Of a stretch of DNA of 64,000 nt, positions 53,358-63,169 are shown piece after piece. The stretch is from positions 3,844,001 to 3,908,000 of the forward strand of contig NZ_CP098480.1 of assembly GCF_023702715.1 (NCBI RefSeq). The letters run 5' to 3'. Each line of letters begins with the position of its first letter. Position 1 is the stretch's first letter. The notes under the pieces were generated by a model, which was not told the origin of the DNA, ran no database searches, and worked only from the letters and a program-made list of their open reading frames with translations. Source of the DNA: Acinetobacter sp. C32I (GTDB taxonomy: Bacteria; Pseudomonadota; Gammaproteobacteria; Pseudomonadales; Moraxellaceae). The position numbers and the translations under genes were made by a program.

Positions 53358-54335
53358 TTATTGTAGTCGATGTAAAGCCATTAAGGTCAAATTGATCAGT
53401 GCTTGGCGATATTCATTATCTGGTAGCGCTTTTAACGCTTCTAAAGCAGCATCCGTTTCTTGTTGGGCACGTTTTTGACAGTAATCTAGGCCACCCGAGT
53501 GATGAACAATTTCAATCACTTTATCTAAATGCTCAACACCACCTGTTGCAATACTGCGACGAATGATTTGGTGTTCCTCGCCAGTTGAATGAGCTAATGC
53601 AGAAATTAACGGTAAAGTTGGTTTTCCTTCCATTAAATCATCACCAATATTTTTACCTAATGTTTCAGCATCAGAGGTGTAATCTAAAATATCGTCGATA
53701 ATTTGGAAGGCATTACCAAAATGACCTGCGAAGCGACGCAGAGGTTCACGGTACTCTTCCGTTCCCGCCAAAATGGCTGCACCTTCGGTGGCAAGTTCAA
53801 ATAAACGAGAAGTTTTACCGTGAATAATTCTTAAATAGGTTTCTTCTGAAGTTTCTGGCTGGTGCTGAGACTGGAGTTGGAGTACTTCACCTTCCGCAAT
53901 TTCACAGGTACCAGTCGAAAAATCTTTTAATAAGGTCATATTGTTTAAATCGACCAATAGATCAAACGCACGTGAAATCAGGAAATCACCGACCAAAACC
54001 GCCGTTTGGTTGTTCCAAGTTGCATTTGCAGTTGGGCGACCGCGGCGCAAGCTTGATTCATCTACGACATCATCATGAACCAATGTTGCAGTGTGCAGCA
54101 TTTCAATCACCGCAGCCAAATGCTGTGCTTGTTGCATATCGGCAAGTCCACACGCTCGTGCTGCCAATAAACACATAATCGGGCGCATGCGTTTGCCACC
54201 TGCTTCAACCACGTGTTTGCTGACACTCATAACGAGGCCCACTTTTGAGCTAATTCCTTCATTAATCAGGCGATCCATCGCAGCAAAATCTGTCGCAACA
54301 GGGGAGAGAATGTCTTGCTTAAAATCGATAACCAT
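53358..54335 (-). CDS. ispB: Octaprenyl/nonaprenyl diphosphate synthase
   Basis: A 325-residue long-chain trans-prenyl synthase. The first Asp-rich motif DDVVDE is at 88-93 and the second, DDILD, at 214-218, with GGKRMRP near 47-53. It builds the ubiquinone side chain from FPP. It is divergent from rplU-rpmA, the standard gammaproteobacterial arrangement. GAGG lies before the ATG. Confidence 0.92.
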   Translation of the reverse strand: MVIDFKQDILSPVATDFAAMDRLINEGISSKVGLVMSVSKHVVEAGGKRMRPIMCLLAARACGLADMQQAQHLAAVIEMLHTATLVHDDVVDESSLRRGRPTANATWNNQTAVLVGDFLISRAFDLLVDLNNMTLLKDFSTGTCEIAEGEVLQLQSQHQPETSEETYLRIIHGKTSRLFELATEGAAILAGTEEYREPLRRFAGHFGNAFQIIDDILDYTSDAETLGKNIGDDLMEGKPTLPLISALAHSTGEEHQIIRRSIATGGVEHLDKVIEIVHHSGGLDYCQKRAQQETDAALEALKALPDNEYRQALINLTLMALHRLQ

Positions 54336-54668
54336 ATGAAGAAAAACCTCGTATAGGTGGGTAGTGTTGCCAAGTGTATCAATTAATCTGTGACTAAACA
54401 GTTATACAGACTGTGTAATCTGTCATTTAAAACACGATGATGAGCTCTTTGGTCTTAAATTAGACAGAAAAAAGGGGAAGTTCCCACCAAACGCCATTAC
54501 TTTACTTATGGCACTGTAAAAACACAGTTTGTTATTGTCACAATTTGTTTTCAAAAATGTATTTCAAATCTTGATCAGAATCAATCAAAACAGTTCGCCA
54601 TCAATCTAATTGATTTTGCTTAAAAATCCAAGCAAGTTATCGATATACATGTGTTTGTGTAAAATCAC

Positions 54669-54697
54669 TTGTCGTTTGATCAATTTTCACTTAAAAT
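54669..54697 (+). promoter_or_regulatory. Likely rplU-rpmA promoter and leader
   Basis: TTGTCG, a 17-nt spacer and TAAAAT form a sigma-70-like promoter, giving a leader of about 80 nt. The 451-nt gap between ispB and rplU holds no gene. The reading frame open upstream of rplU is rejected as coding. Confidence 0.5.
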
Positions 54698-54786
54698 TTG
54701 TCCCCTTGTATAACCCCAGTGGCGTTCGTCTTAAGATCGATATGTCCCTTTATCGGCACGACGACACGGGCAAGTTGGAGTACATT

Positions 54787-55098
54787 ATGTACGCAGTAAT
54801 CCAAAGCGGTGGTAAACAGCACCGTGTTGTTGAGGGTGAAACCCTTAAAGTAGAATTATTGAAAGCTGAAACTGGCGCGACTATTACGTTTGATGACGTA
54901 TTAATGGTTGTTAACGGTGACAACATTCAAATCGGTGCTCCAGTTGTAGCTGGCGCAAAAGTAACTGCAGAAGTAGTTGGCCATGGTCGTCACGACAAAA
55001 TCCGCATCATCAAAATGCGTCGTCGTAAACACTATCGTAAACAACAAGGTCACCGTCAATGGTTTACCGAGTTGAAAATTACTGGTATCGCAGGCTAA
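54787..55098 (+). CDS. rplU: 50S ribosomal protein L21
   Basis: A 103-residue L21: [14 protein letters not shown] at the start, and a basic C-terminus with [21 protein letters not shown]. The frame is open upstream to 54610, but the family length and N-terminus fix ATG 54787. It is followed after 18 nt by rpmA. Confidence 0.97.
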   Translation: MYAVIQSGGKQHRVVEGETLKVELLKAETGATITFDDVLMVVNGDNIQIGAPVVAGAKVTAEVVGHGRHDKIRIIKMRRRKHYRKQQGHRQWFTELKITGIAG

Positions 55099-55116
55099 TA
55101 CGAGGAGTAAATAGAC

Positions 55117-55371
55117 ATGGCAACTAAAAAAGCCGGTGGATCGACGAAGAACGGTCGTGATTCGAATCCTAAGATGTTAGGTGTTAAAGTTTACGGTGGT
55201 CAAACTGTAACTGCTGGTAACATCATCGTTCGTCAACGTGGTACTGAGTTCCACGCTGGTGCAAATGTTGGTATGGGCCGTGACCATACTTTATTTGCTA
55301 CTGCTGACGGCGTAGTAAAATTTGAAGTGAAGGGTCAATTTGGCCGTCGCTATGTAACTGTTGAAGCTTAA
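55117..55371 (+). CDS. rpmA: 50S ribosomal protein L27
   Basis: An 84-residue L27 beginning [17 protein letters not shown], with [10 protein letters not shown] in the middle. Its N-terminus reaches the peptidyl-transferase centre. GAGGAG precedes the ATG, and a strong terminator ends the rplU-rpmA operon. Confidence 0.97.
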   Translation: MATKKAGGSTKNGRDSNPKMLGVKVYGGQTVTAGNIIVRQRGTEFHAGANVGMGRDHTLFATADGVVKFEVKGQFGRRYVTVEA

Positions 55372-55385
55372 GTTTTAATAGTTCG

Positions 55386-55413
55386 AAAAAACCCGCTTTT
55401 AGCGGGTTTTTTT
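55386..55413 (+). terminator. Terminator after rpmA
   Basis: AAAAAACCCGCT pairs across TTT with its complement and ends in a long T run, 15 nt after the stop. Confidence 0.92.
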
Positions 55414-55438
55414 ATGCGTATAAGTTTTGAATGATGGC

Positions 55439-56308
55439 TTAGTCTGACGCTGTTCCAAAGCGTCCTGTTTTTAAATCCTCGTAAGCCTGTAAAATTTCCT
55501 CATAACTGTTCATCACAAAGAAGCCATGCCCATTGATTGGTTCTTGTAAGGGCGGTGCGGACAAAAAGAGCAGATCACAATCTTCCAAGGCAGTGATCAG
55601 AACATCGGTATCAAAGCTCGACATCACCGCTAAGGCCTGTTCTTCTAAGTGGTCTTCATGCGCTGCGAACTGAAGCTTGCCTTTACGTAAATAAATTAAA
55701 GTCGTGTCGCCATGATTGGCAGGCAGGGTAAGTTGCTGTTGTTTATTCAGATGGACATCTAAGACATTCATTGGGCTAAAGGTTTGGGCGATACCCTGAA
55801 TATTCTGAAACTGTCCGGCCACGATACGGACATAACCTGCATCATGTTCGAGTAAAATTTTGGGAATATGAGGATTGAGTAAGCTTTGATAGCGAGGTGC
55901 AGACATTTTATCTTTTGCGGGAAGGTTGACCCACAATTGCACCATTTCAAAGTATCCACCGCGCTCACGAAACTCTGGACTAAAATGTTCGGTATGCTGA
56001 ATACCAGCAGCTGCCGTCATCCATTGCACATCGCCTTGCGCAATGATGCCGCCTTGACCCGTAGAATCTTGGTGTTGTAATTCACCAGCAAAAACAAAGG
56101 TCACGGTTTCAAAGCCGCGGTGTGGATGTTCATTGACACCTTTCTTCGTGCTTTTGGGCGACAAGCGTCCTGGCCCTAGATGATCTAATAATAAAAACGG
56201 TGAGGTGGTATTCCCCAGTTCCTGATAAGAAAAGACCGAAAGGGCTGGATAAAAATCGCCAATCGCAAATCGTGTGTCATTCCGGTGGATAAAGGCGAGA
56301 CTTTTCAT
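55439..56308 (-). CDS. Pirin-family protein
   Basis: A 289-residue bicupin pirin. The metal ligands appear as His61, His63, His105 and Glu107 (EHPHRGFE, IQHTEH). Bacterial pirins include quercetinases (YhhW) and regulators of pyruvate metabolism; the substrate here is unknown. It is monocistronic and its stop lies 68 nt from the convergent rpmA stop. Confidence 0.88.
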   Translation of the reverse strand: MKSLAFIHRNDTRFAIGDFYPALSVFSYQELGNTTSPFLLLDHLGPGRLSPKSTKKGVNEHPHRGFETVTFVFAGELQHQDSTGQGGIIAQGDVQWMTAAAGIQHTEHFSPEFRERGGYFEMVQLWVNLPAKDKMSAPRYQSLLNPHIPKILLEHDAGYVRIVAGQFQNIQGIAQTFSPMNVLDVHLNKQQQLTLPANHGDTTLIYLRKGKLQFAAHEDHLEEQALAVMSSFDTDVLITALEDCDLLFLSAPPLQEPINGHGFFVMNSYEEILQAYEDLKTGRFGTASD

Positions 56309-56599
56309 GAATGATGCTTATTAAAATCATTGGCTTTTAGCTTAGCAAATGCTGATGATTCGTCTAGATTCAAGCTGATTAATAATTTTCCCGAATGAGA
56401 CATTGACGGACGCAGTCAGTGAATGGTCGAAAAGTTGTTTTTCATTCTTACAATCTCTACATAAAGGCTGCAACTTCATACATAATGCAGAACTTTGCGA
56501 CACGAATTACACAAAACCATTGCTTTTCTTCATTTTTTTAATGATCAAAAACAGTAAGATGTCGTCATACCAGTAGAAATCTGATAGAAGGTTGTTTTT

Positions 56600-57298
56600 A
56601 TGAATTTCGTAAAAAAAATGGCTTATGCTGCAACGTTAAGTGCAATGACACTTGCTCCTGTTGTGAGTAGTCAGGTCTTCGCTGCACCAGTCGCTGCATC
56701 GGCTCAGCAAGCGACCACAAGTTTGGTTCAACAGTTATCTGGCTTGCAACGATTCACCGCAGATTTTGAACAAACCACAAAAGTAGCAAACAGTAATAAA
56801 GCAGTACAAAAAAAAGGTTTAACTGCTCAACACATGAATCAGACCTTTAAAGGAACCATGAAAGTTGAGCGTCCGGGGAAATTTTATTGGGAAACCACCA
56901 GTCCGGCCAAACAAACCATTGTGACGACAGGTAAAGTGGTGTGGATTTATGATCCAGATTTGCAGCAAGCCGTACGTCAAAGCTTAGATGATCAAATTGC
57001 CAATACGCCTGCATTATTGTTATCGGGTAATACCAACCAGATCATGCAGTCTTATCGTGTGACTCAACCAGACCGTACCAAACTGTATTACACCTTGTAT
57101 CCGAAACAGGAAGATGGAGCATTCCAAAGCTTAACGATTAGTTTTGGTGGCAATAAGGCACCGAATTTGATGGTATTACAAGACTCTTTGGGTCAAACCA
57201 CTTATGTGCGTTTCAATAATATTAAAGTGAATCAGGCGATTCCAGCTTCTGTGTTTAATTTCACACCGCCCAAAGGCACCGATATTATTGATCAGTAA
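56600..57298 (+). CDS. lolA: Outer-membrane lipoprotein carrier LolA
   Basis: A 232-residue periplasmic chaperone. The signal peptide ends near residue 28 (SSQVFAA). The mature part has SGLQRFTADFEQT, GTMKVERPGKFYWET and VRFNNIKVNQAIP, hallmarks of LolA's open beta-barrel. It ferries lipoproteins, presumably including AdeI, AdeK and GltI here, from LolCDE to LolB. The usual neighbours ftsK and rarA are absent. Confidence 0.9.
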   Translation: MNFVKKMAYAATLSAMTLAPVVSSQVFAAPVAASAQQATTSLVQQLSGLQRFTADFEQTTKVANSNKAVQKKGLTAQHMNQTFKGTMKVERPGKFYWETTSPAKQTIVTTGKVVWIYDPDLQQAVRQSLDDQIANTPALLLSGNTNQIMQSYRVTQPDRTKLYYTLYPKQEDGAFQSLTISFGGNKAPNLMVLQDSLGQTTYVRFNNIKVNQAIPASVFNFTPPKGTDIIDQ

Positions 57299-57313
57299 TT
57301 CTCTGCTTTACTT

Positions 57314-57340
57314 AAAAAGCCGCACATGTTGCGGCTTTTT
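57314..57340 (+). terminator. Terminator after lolA
   Basis: AAAAAGCCGCA/TGCGGCTTTTT with loop CATGT, 16 nt after the stop. Confidence 0.9.
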
Positions 57341-57420
57341 TGATATGAGCTTTGGATACATTTCTTAATTTTATATTTCTACAAGGCTTTGTATAGTGAA
57401 GAAAAACATCAGAGACTTGC

Positions 57421-58185
57421 ATGACGATGAATACTTCACAATTATCAAAAATTATTCCACTTCTTCCCATCCTGACTGTCGTTGCACTTGTAGGTTGCCA
57501 ACCTAAAAAAGATACTGTAGCGACAACTGAAAAAGTCGATATTCCATTGATTCATGCAAACGTGGTGGCGGTTAAAATTCCAAAGCAAAAAGTCTGTTTG
57601 GAGGATGGTTGTACCACTTATGATTTACAAACGGTTGAAACCAATCAGAAATGGATTGATGAATATTTTGTCAATCGGATGAAAAAGGCCGAGCCGAATG
57701 CTTTTTCCAATATTGCAGATCAGAAAGTCAAAGTCCCAGCAGATGAACCATCGCAAAGTGAAAGCAGTACCTATGTGCGCTTTGTTGGGCAAAATTATAA
57801 TCTAGCGACTTTTGCCATTCAGACCTATTCCTATTCTGCAGGCGCTGCCCATGGCATGTCACATCAAGAATTTGTGAATTTTGACTTGAGCAATAAAAAA
57901 CATATCACGGTCAGTGAATTGCTTAAACCTGATATGAATACCAAACTGCGCGATGAGCTGTATGCATCCAATCAAAATTGGTTGGAAGATCACAGCATTA
58001 AAAAAGAACAATTACAGCTCAGTGATAACTATTACTATGGGGTAAATGGCATTGTCTTTGTTTATCCACTGTATGAATTGGCGTCTTATGCGGAAGGGAT
58101 GAGTGAGTTGACCTTGCCGTACTACGCAGCCAAGCAGTTTGTAAAAGCTGAATATTTACCAAGCCTGCCAAAAGATCCGAACTAG
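57421..58185 (+). CDS. DUF3298-type (RsiV-like) lipoprotein
   Basis: A 254-residue lipoprotein; the lipobox VALVGC gives Cys near residue 26. The C-terminal region has SYSAGAAHGMSHQEFVNFDL and KKHITVSELLKPD, then YGVNGIVFVYPLYELASYAEG, the pattern of the DUF3298/DUF4163 domain found in RsiV. In RsiV this domain binds lysozyme. Whether this protein does so is unknown. ATG 57427 is an alternative start. Confidence 0.75.
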   Translation: MTMNTSQLSKIIPLLPILTVVALVGCQPKKDTVATTEKVDIPLIHANVVAVKIPKQKVCLEDGCTTYDLQTVETNQKWIDEYFVNRMKKAEPNAFSNIADQKVKVPADEPSQSESSTYVRFVGQNYNLATFAIQTYSYSAGAAHGMSHQEFVNFDLSNKKHITVSELLKPDMNTKLRDELYASNQNWLEDHSIKKEQLQLSDNYYYGVNGIVFVYPLYELASYAEGMSELTLPYYAAKQFVKAEYLPSLPKDPN

Positions 58186-58192
58186 TTTTGCT

Positions 58193-58238
58193 GCAGCATC
58201 GACATATGATGTGTAGATGCTGCGCAAGCGCTGTATTT
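58193..58238 (+). terminator. Hairpin and T run after the DUF3298 gene
   Basis: GCAGCATC pairs with GATGCTGC across 15 nt, and a T-rich stretch follows about 10 nt later. A weaker terminator than others in the window. Confidence 0.5.
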
Positions 58239-58286
58239 TTTTAGGTTAAAGCCTTACACTATAGCCAGTTTTTTCTCTATTCATGA

Positions 58287-59564
<1,278 letters not shown>

Positions 59565-59631
59565 ACTTTGCATCGATTTTGTGCATAGTTTTTGCTTAAG
59601 CTCAATCAGATTGAAAATATAGAGGCGTCAC

Positions 59632-61008
59632 GTGGAAATTTTCCCAATCTCTTTAAAGTTGCAGCAGCAACGTTGTCTGATTGTGGGTGGTGGGCATATT
59701 GCCTACCGCAAAGCAAACCTGCTCGTCAAAGCTGGTGCAATTGTGGATGTGATTGCACCAGAGATCCTTCCTGAATTAGGCCAACTGGTTGAACAATCGG
59801 CAGGGCAATATATTCAAGCTTCTTTTTCTGAAACGGTTCTGGCAACAGCTTATCGCTTGGTGATTGCTGCGACAGACCAGCCTGACGTCAATAAAGCAGT
59901 ATTTGAACAGTGTGAACAGCGTAATCTGTTAGTCAACAGTGTCGATGATATTCCGCATTGCCGTTTTATGGTGCCTGCGATTATTGATCGTTCACCCTTG
60001 GTAATTTCGGTGGCTTCCAATGGCGCATCACCCGTTTTATCCAGACAGTTGCGTACTCAGATCGAAACCATTGTGCCGCATGGCATGGGTAAATTGGCTG
60101 AGTTTTCGGGACAATGGCGTAAGCAAGTGAAAGCCAAAATTGCCAATCCAGATGAACGTCGTATCTTCTGGGAAAACTTGTACGCCAGTCCGCTGAAAGA
60201 ACAGGTTTTCAATGACAATATTGATGTGGCCAATGATTTGATTGAGCAGGCTTTAACAGAATGGACTGCACCGAAAGGTGAGGTGTATTTGGTCGGGGCA
60301 GGTCCGGGTGATCCAGAACTGCTGACTTTAAAAGCTTTGCGCTTGATGCAGCAAGCTGATGTGGTGATTTATGACCGCTTGGTGTCTGCGCCCATTCTAG
60401 ATTTATGCCGCCGTGATGCTGAAAAGATTTATGTGGGTAAAGCCCGTTCTAATCATTCGGTTCCACAAGATGGCATCAATGCCTTATTGGTGGAATATGC
60501 ACAGCAAGGTAAACGTGTTTGTCGCTTAAAAGGTGGTGATCCTTTTATCTTTGGCCGTGGTGGAGAAGAGATTCAAGAATTGGTCGAAGCCAATGTGACC
60601 TTTCAAGTCGTTCCGGGCATTACCGCAGCTTCAGGTTGTTCTGCCTATGCAGGTATTCCACTGACGCATCGTGATTATGCACAAAGTGTACGTTTCCTGA
60701 CGGGGCATTTAAAAGAAGGTTCACCTGAATTACCTTGGAATGAACTGGTGTATGAAAACCAAACTTTGGTGTTATACATGGGCTTGGTTGGTTTAGAACG
60801 CATTTGTGAGCAATTGATTGCACATGGTCAGCGTCCAAGCATGCCTGTGGCCTTAATTTCTAAAGGGACAACACCTGATCAGAAAGTGGTGGTCGGTACA
60901 TTGGCAGATATCGCGACCAAAGTATCTGAACATCAGATCGTAGCGCCAACTTTGACCATTATTGGTGAAGTGGTGAGTCTACGTGAACAGTTAAAATGGC
61001 ATGAGTGA
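59632..61008 (+). CDS. cysG: Siroheme synthase CysG
   Basis: A 458-residue trifunctional enzyme. The N-terminal NAD-binding part (VGGGHIAYRKANLL at 17-30) is the precorrin-2 dehydrogenase/ferrochelatase. The C-terminal part from about residue 215 (YLVGAGPGDPELLTLKAL, then RLKGGDPFIFGRGGEE) is the uroporphyrinogen-III methyltransferase. Together they make siroheme for sulfite reductase. It starts at a GTG with GAGG upstream. Confidence 0.95.
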   Translation: MEIFPISLKLQQQRCLIVGGGHIAYRKANLLVKAGAIVDVIAPEILPELGQLVEQSAGQYIQASFSETVLATAYRLVIAATDQPDVNKAVFEQCEQRNLLVNSVDDIPHCRFMVPAIIDRSPLVISVASNGASPVLSRQLRTQIETIVPHGMGKLAEFSGQWRKQVKAKIANPDERRIFWENLYASPLKEQVFNDNIDVANDLIEQALTEWTAPKGEVYLVGAGPGDPELLTLKALRLMQQADVVIYDRLVSAPILDLCRRDAEKIYVGKARSNHSVPQDGINALLVEYAQQGKRVCRLKGGDPFIFGRGGEEIQELVEANVTFQVVPGITAASGCSAYAGIPLTHRDYAQSVRFLTGHLKEGSPELPWNELVYENQTLVLYMGLVGLERICEQLIAHGQRPSMPVALISKGTTPDQKVVVGTLADIATKVSEHQIVAPTLTIIGEVVSLREQLKWHE

Positions 61009-61014
61009 GGAGAA

Positions 61015-61077
61015 GCAGCGATTGATTATCGCTGCCCTGAGGAGTGAAAACTCCGCAAGAAGACGAAGGCTATGCCT
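61015..61077 (+). ncRNA. Cluster of short stem-loops downstream of cysG
   Basis: Three stems in a row follow the cysG stop: GCAGCGAT/ATCGCTGC (loop TGATT) at 61015-61035, GGAGT/ACTCC with a GAAA tetraloop at 61041-61054, and AGGC/GCCT at 61067-61077. They are not followed by a T run. They may be a small RNA or a structured leader of trmL; the evidence is folding by eye only. Confidence 0.25.
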
Positions 61078-61158
61078 GAGTGAAGCTTAATGGCCATATT
61101 TTTTAATAAATTAGGTTCTGTGCCAAGCTAGCCAATATATGTATAAGTGAGTAATTAA

Positions 61159-61629
61159 GTGATTCATGTCGTCCTATACGAACCTGAGATTCCAGCGAAT
61201 ACAGGTAATATCATTCGTCTATGTGCCAATACAGGTGCGCAACTCCATTTGGTCAAACCTTTAGGCTTTGAGCTGGATGATAAAAAGTTGAAACGTGCAG
61301 GTTTGGATTATCACGAATGGGCAAGAATGCAAATTTGGGACAATATCGAACTTTGTCTTGCGGACTTAAAAGCCAAAGGCGTGGAGCATGTTTTTCCACT
61401 CACCACGAAAGGCACAGCAACACCGCATACGGTTGATCTGAACCGTCCAGTTGCCTTGTTGATGGGACCTGAAACACGTGGTTTACCTGAACAGGTACGT
61501 CTCATGTTCCCGCAAGAGCAGTGGATTCGTTTGCCGATGGCTGAAAATTCAAGAAGTTTAAACCTTTCCAATGCAACTGCTGTGATTGTCTATGAAGCGT
61601 GGAGACAACAGGGTTTTAAACAACTCTGA
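61159..61629 (+). CDS. trmL: tRNA (cytidine/uridine-2'-O-)-methyltransferase TrmL
   Basis: A 156-residue SPOUT methyltransferase: [21 protein letters not shown] at the N-terminus, [12 protein letters not shown] in the middle, and the knotted C-terminus [19 protein letters not shown]. It methylates the wobble base of tRNA-Leu. It starts at a GTG. Confidence 0.92.
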   Translation: MIHVVLYEPEIPANTGNIIRLCANTGAQLHLVKPLGFELDDKKLKRAGLDYHEWARMQIWDNIELCLADLKAKGVEHVFPLTTKGTATPHTVDLNRPVALLMGPETRGLPEQVRLMFPQEQWIRLPMAENSRSLNLSNATAVIVYEAWRQQGFKQL

Positions 61630-61640
61630 TTTATCGTGCT

Positions 61641-62021
61641 TTAGATATCACCATATGGACTCGCCACAACCAGCGTGTAGCCATTTGGGTCTTTAAACCA
61701 AATTTCGCGATGATGCGCGTTGGGGTTATATTTCGGCCCTTCCAAAATTTCGACTTGATGGGTTTGTAGTTTTTGTACAATCTCATCAAATTGATTGCTT
61801 TCAAACCACAATAAAACGCCATTCCCAATCACTCGTTTAGGGTCTCCGATATGTGAGTGATCATGCGCTTGCCATTGGTGCAGTTGCAGCACCATGCTTT
61901 GCTCAAACAGCAACTGTTCATATTCTCTGCCGCCATGTCCGCTTGCTAAGCCCAGCACAGTTTGATACCACTGACTAGTTTTCTCGACATCTGCAACTGC
62001 AATTAATGGTTGTGGGTACAT
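61641..62021 (-). CDS. VOC-family (glyoxalase-like) protein
   Basis: A 126-residue vicinal-oxygen-chelate protein with two beta-alpha-beta-beta-beta modules (PQPLIAVADVEKTSQWYQTVLG; EILEGPKYNPNAHHREIWFKDPNGYTLVV). It may be a dioxygenase, glyoxalase or resistance protein; the substrate is unknown. ATG 62021 with AGGT upstream is preferred over the GTG two codons earlier. It is downstream of and co-oriented with the HxlR regulator. Confidence 0.82.
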   Translation of the reverse strand: MYPQPLIAVADVEKTSQWYQTVLGLASGHGGREYEQLLFEQSMVLQLHQWQAHDHSHIGDPKRVIGNGVLLWFESNQFDEIVQKLQTHQVEILEGPKYNPNAHHREIWFKDPNGYTLVVASPYGDI

Positions 62022-62036
62022 ACACACCTCACGGAA

Positions 62037-62420
62037 TTATTCGAATTGTTGTTCCTGTATCGTATCAAAACGTCGTTGAGCGTAAATCACCTGTTCAATA
62101 TTACTTTCAGCCCAATCTTTGAGTTGATAGGCCATTTCTGCAACTTCTAAACCGAGTGTGGTGAGTGAATAATCCACCCGAATTGGAGCGGTATTCTGCA
62201 CTTGGCGTTCGATAAAACCGTCTCGTTCCAGCATTTTTAGTTTCTGTGACAATACCTTAGGTGAGATGCCTTGTATGCTTTTTTTCAATAGATTGAAATG
62301 CTGGGTCTCTCGCGCAAGCACATTGATGATCATCAGTACCCATTTATCTGCAATTTTTTCAAAAAATAACCGAGCAGGGCAATGTTGTTGATAAATATCG
62401 TATTTTAATGCCTGATTCAT
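62037..62420 (-). CDS. HxlR-family transcriptional regulator
   Basis: A 127-residue winged-helix HxlR protein. An N-terminal conserved Cys lies in QHCPARLF, followed by ADKWVLMIINVLA and the recognition stretch QGISPKVLSQKLKMLERDGFIER. Many relatives sense quinones or electrophiles through that Cys. It is divergent from a flavodoxin-like quinone reductase gene, with a perfect operator-like repeat between them. GAGGG before ATG 62420 fixes the start over 62435. Confidence 0.85.
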   Translation of the reverse strand: MNQALKYDIYQQHCPARLFFEKIADKWVLMIINVLARETQHFNLLKKSIQGISPKVLSQKLKMLERDGFIERQVQNTAPIRVDYSLTTLGLEVAEMAYQLKDWAESNIEQVIYAQRRFDTIQEQQFE

Positions 62421-62454
62421 AGCGATAACCCTCATTTTCTCAATCGAATGTTAG

Positions 62455-62474
62455 TAGTTACCAGTTGGTAACTA
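62455..62474. promoter_or_regulatory. Putative HxlR operator between divergent genes
   Basis: TAGTTACC, AGTT, GGTAACTA: an 8-bp perfect inverted repeat with a 4-nt spacer, close to the HxlR start and just before a TTGACA (62476-62481) of the flavodoxin gene. This is the usual place for HxlR/QorR-type autoregulation. Confidence 0.7.
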
Positions 62475-62537
62475 ATTGACACCTAGTTTCTAAAATATAT
62501 CATTAAATCGAACTTTTGAAAAATTTTGGATACTCTC

Positions 62538-63092
62538 ATGACACAAATTGCAGTTGTTTACTTCTCGGGCTATGGCCATACCAAAGTGGTTGCGGAAACT
62601 TTTGCGGGTGCGATTGATGCCTCTCTGATTGAAATTGATCAGAATGGTGAGATTACAGAACAGGATTGGCAGACTTTAAATGAGGCTCAAGGTATTGTGT
62701 TTGGAGCGCCAACTTATATGGCGGCAGCCCCTTGGCAGTTTAAAAAGTTTGCTGATGCTTCTTCAAAAATCTGGTTTACCCGTGGTTGGCAAGACAAGGT
62801 GTTTGCGGGCTTTACCAATAGCGCGAGCCTGAATGGTGACAAGCAAGTGACCTTGATTCAGTTACAGACTTTGGCTTCTCAGCATGGCGGTATTTGGGTG
62901 AGTTTAGGTTTGTTGCCTGCCAATACTAAAAATGCAAAACGTGAAGATGTAAATAACCTAGGTGGTTCGGTTGGTTTGTTGGTTCAATCGCCATCTGATG
63001 CGAGTACTGATGAGATTCCAACAGGGGATTTGGAAACAGCGAAGCTTTATGCAAAACGTGTGAAATCGATTGTCGAAAAATTGCATGGCTAA
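62538..63092 (+). CDS. Flavodoxin-fold NAD(P)H reductase (WrbA-like)
   Basis: A 184-residue flavodoxin-fold protein. The FMN phosphate loop VVYFSGYGHTK is at the N-terminus, and GAPTYMAAAPWQFKKFADAS and FAGFTNSASLNGDKQVTL form the other FMN loops. It is a WrbA/NQO-like quinone or nitro reductase. Divergent HxlR control fits quinone detoxification. ATG 62538 is preferred to a TTG at 62526. Confidence 0.85.
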   Translation: MTQIAVVYFSGYGHTKVVAETFAGAIDASLIEIDQNGEITEQDWQTLNEAQGIVFGAPTYMAAAPWQFKKFADASSKIWFTRGWQDKVFAGFTNSASLNGDKQVTLIQLQTLASQHGGIWVSLGLLPANTKNAKREDVNNLGGSVGLLVQSPSDASTDEIPTGDLETAKLYAKRVKSIVEKLHG

Positions 63093-63106
63093 GATTTTAA
63101 GTTGAT

Positions 63107-63137
63107 AAAAAAGACCGCCAAATTTAGGCGGTCTTTT
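63107..63137. terminator. Bidirectional terminator at the right end
   Basis: AAAAGACCGCC/GGCGGTCTTTT with a 7-nt loop lies between the flavodoxin gene and the convergent repeat-protein gene. Confidence 0.88.
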
Positions 63138-63169
63138 GTTATTGCTTTTAATGTTGTGTCACGATGGGC

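Noticed and set aside
54610..54786. N-terminal extension of rplU
   Set aside because: L21 family length and N-terminus fix ATG 54787; the upstream frame lies in the leader.
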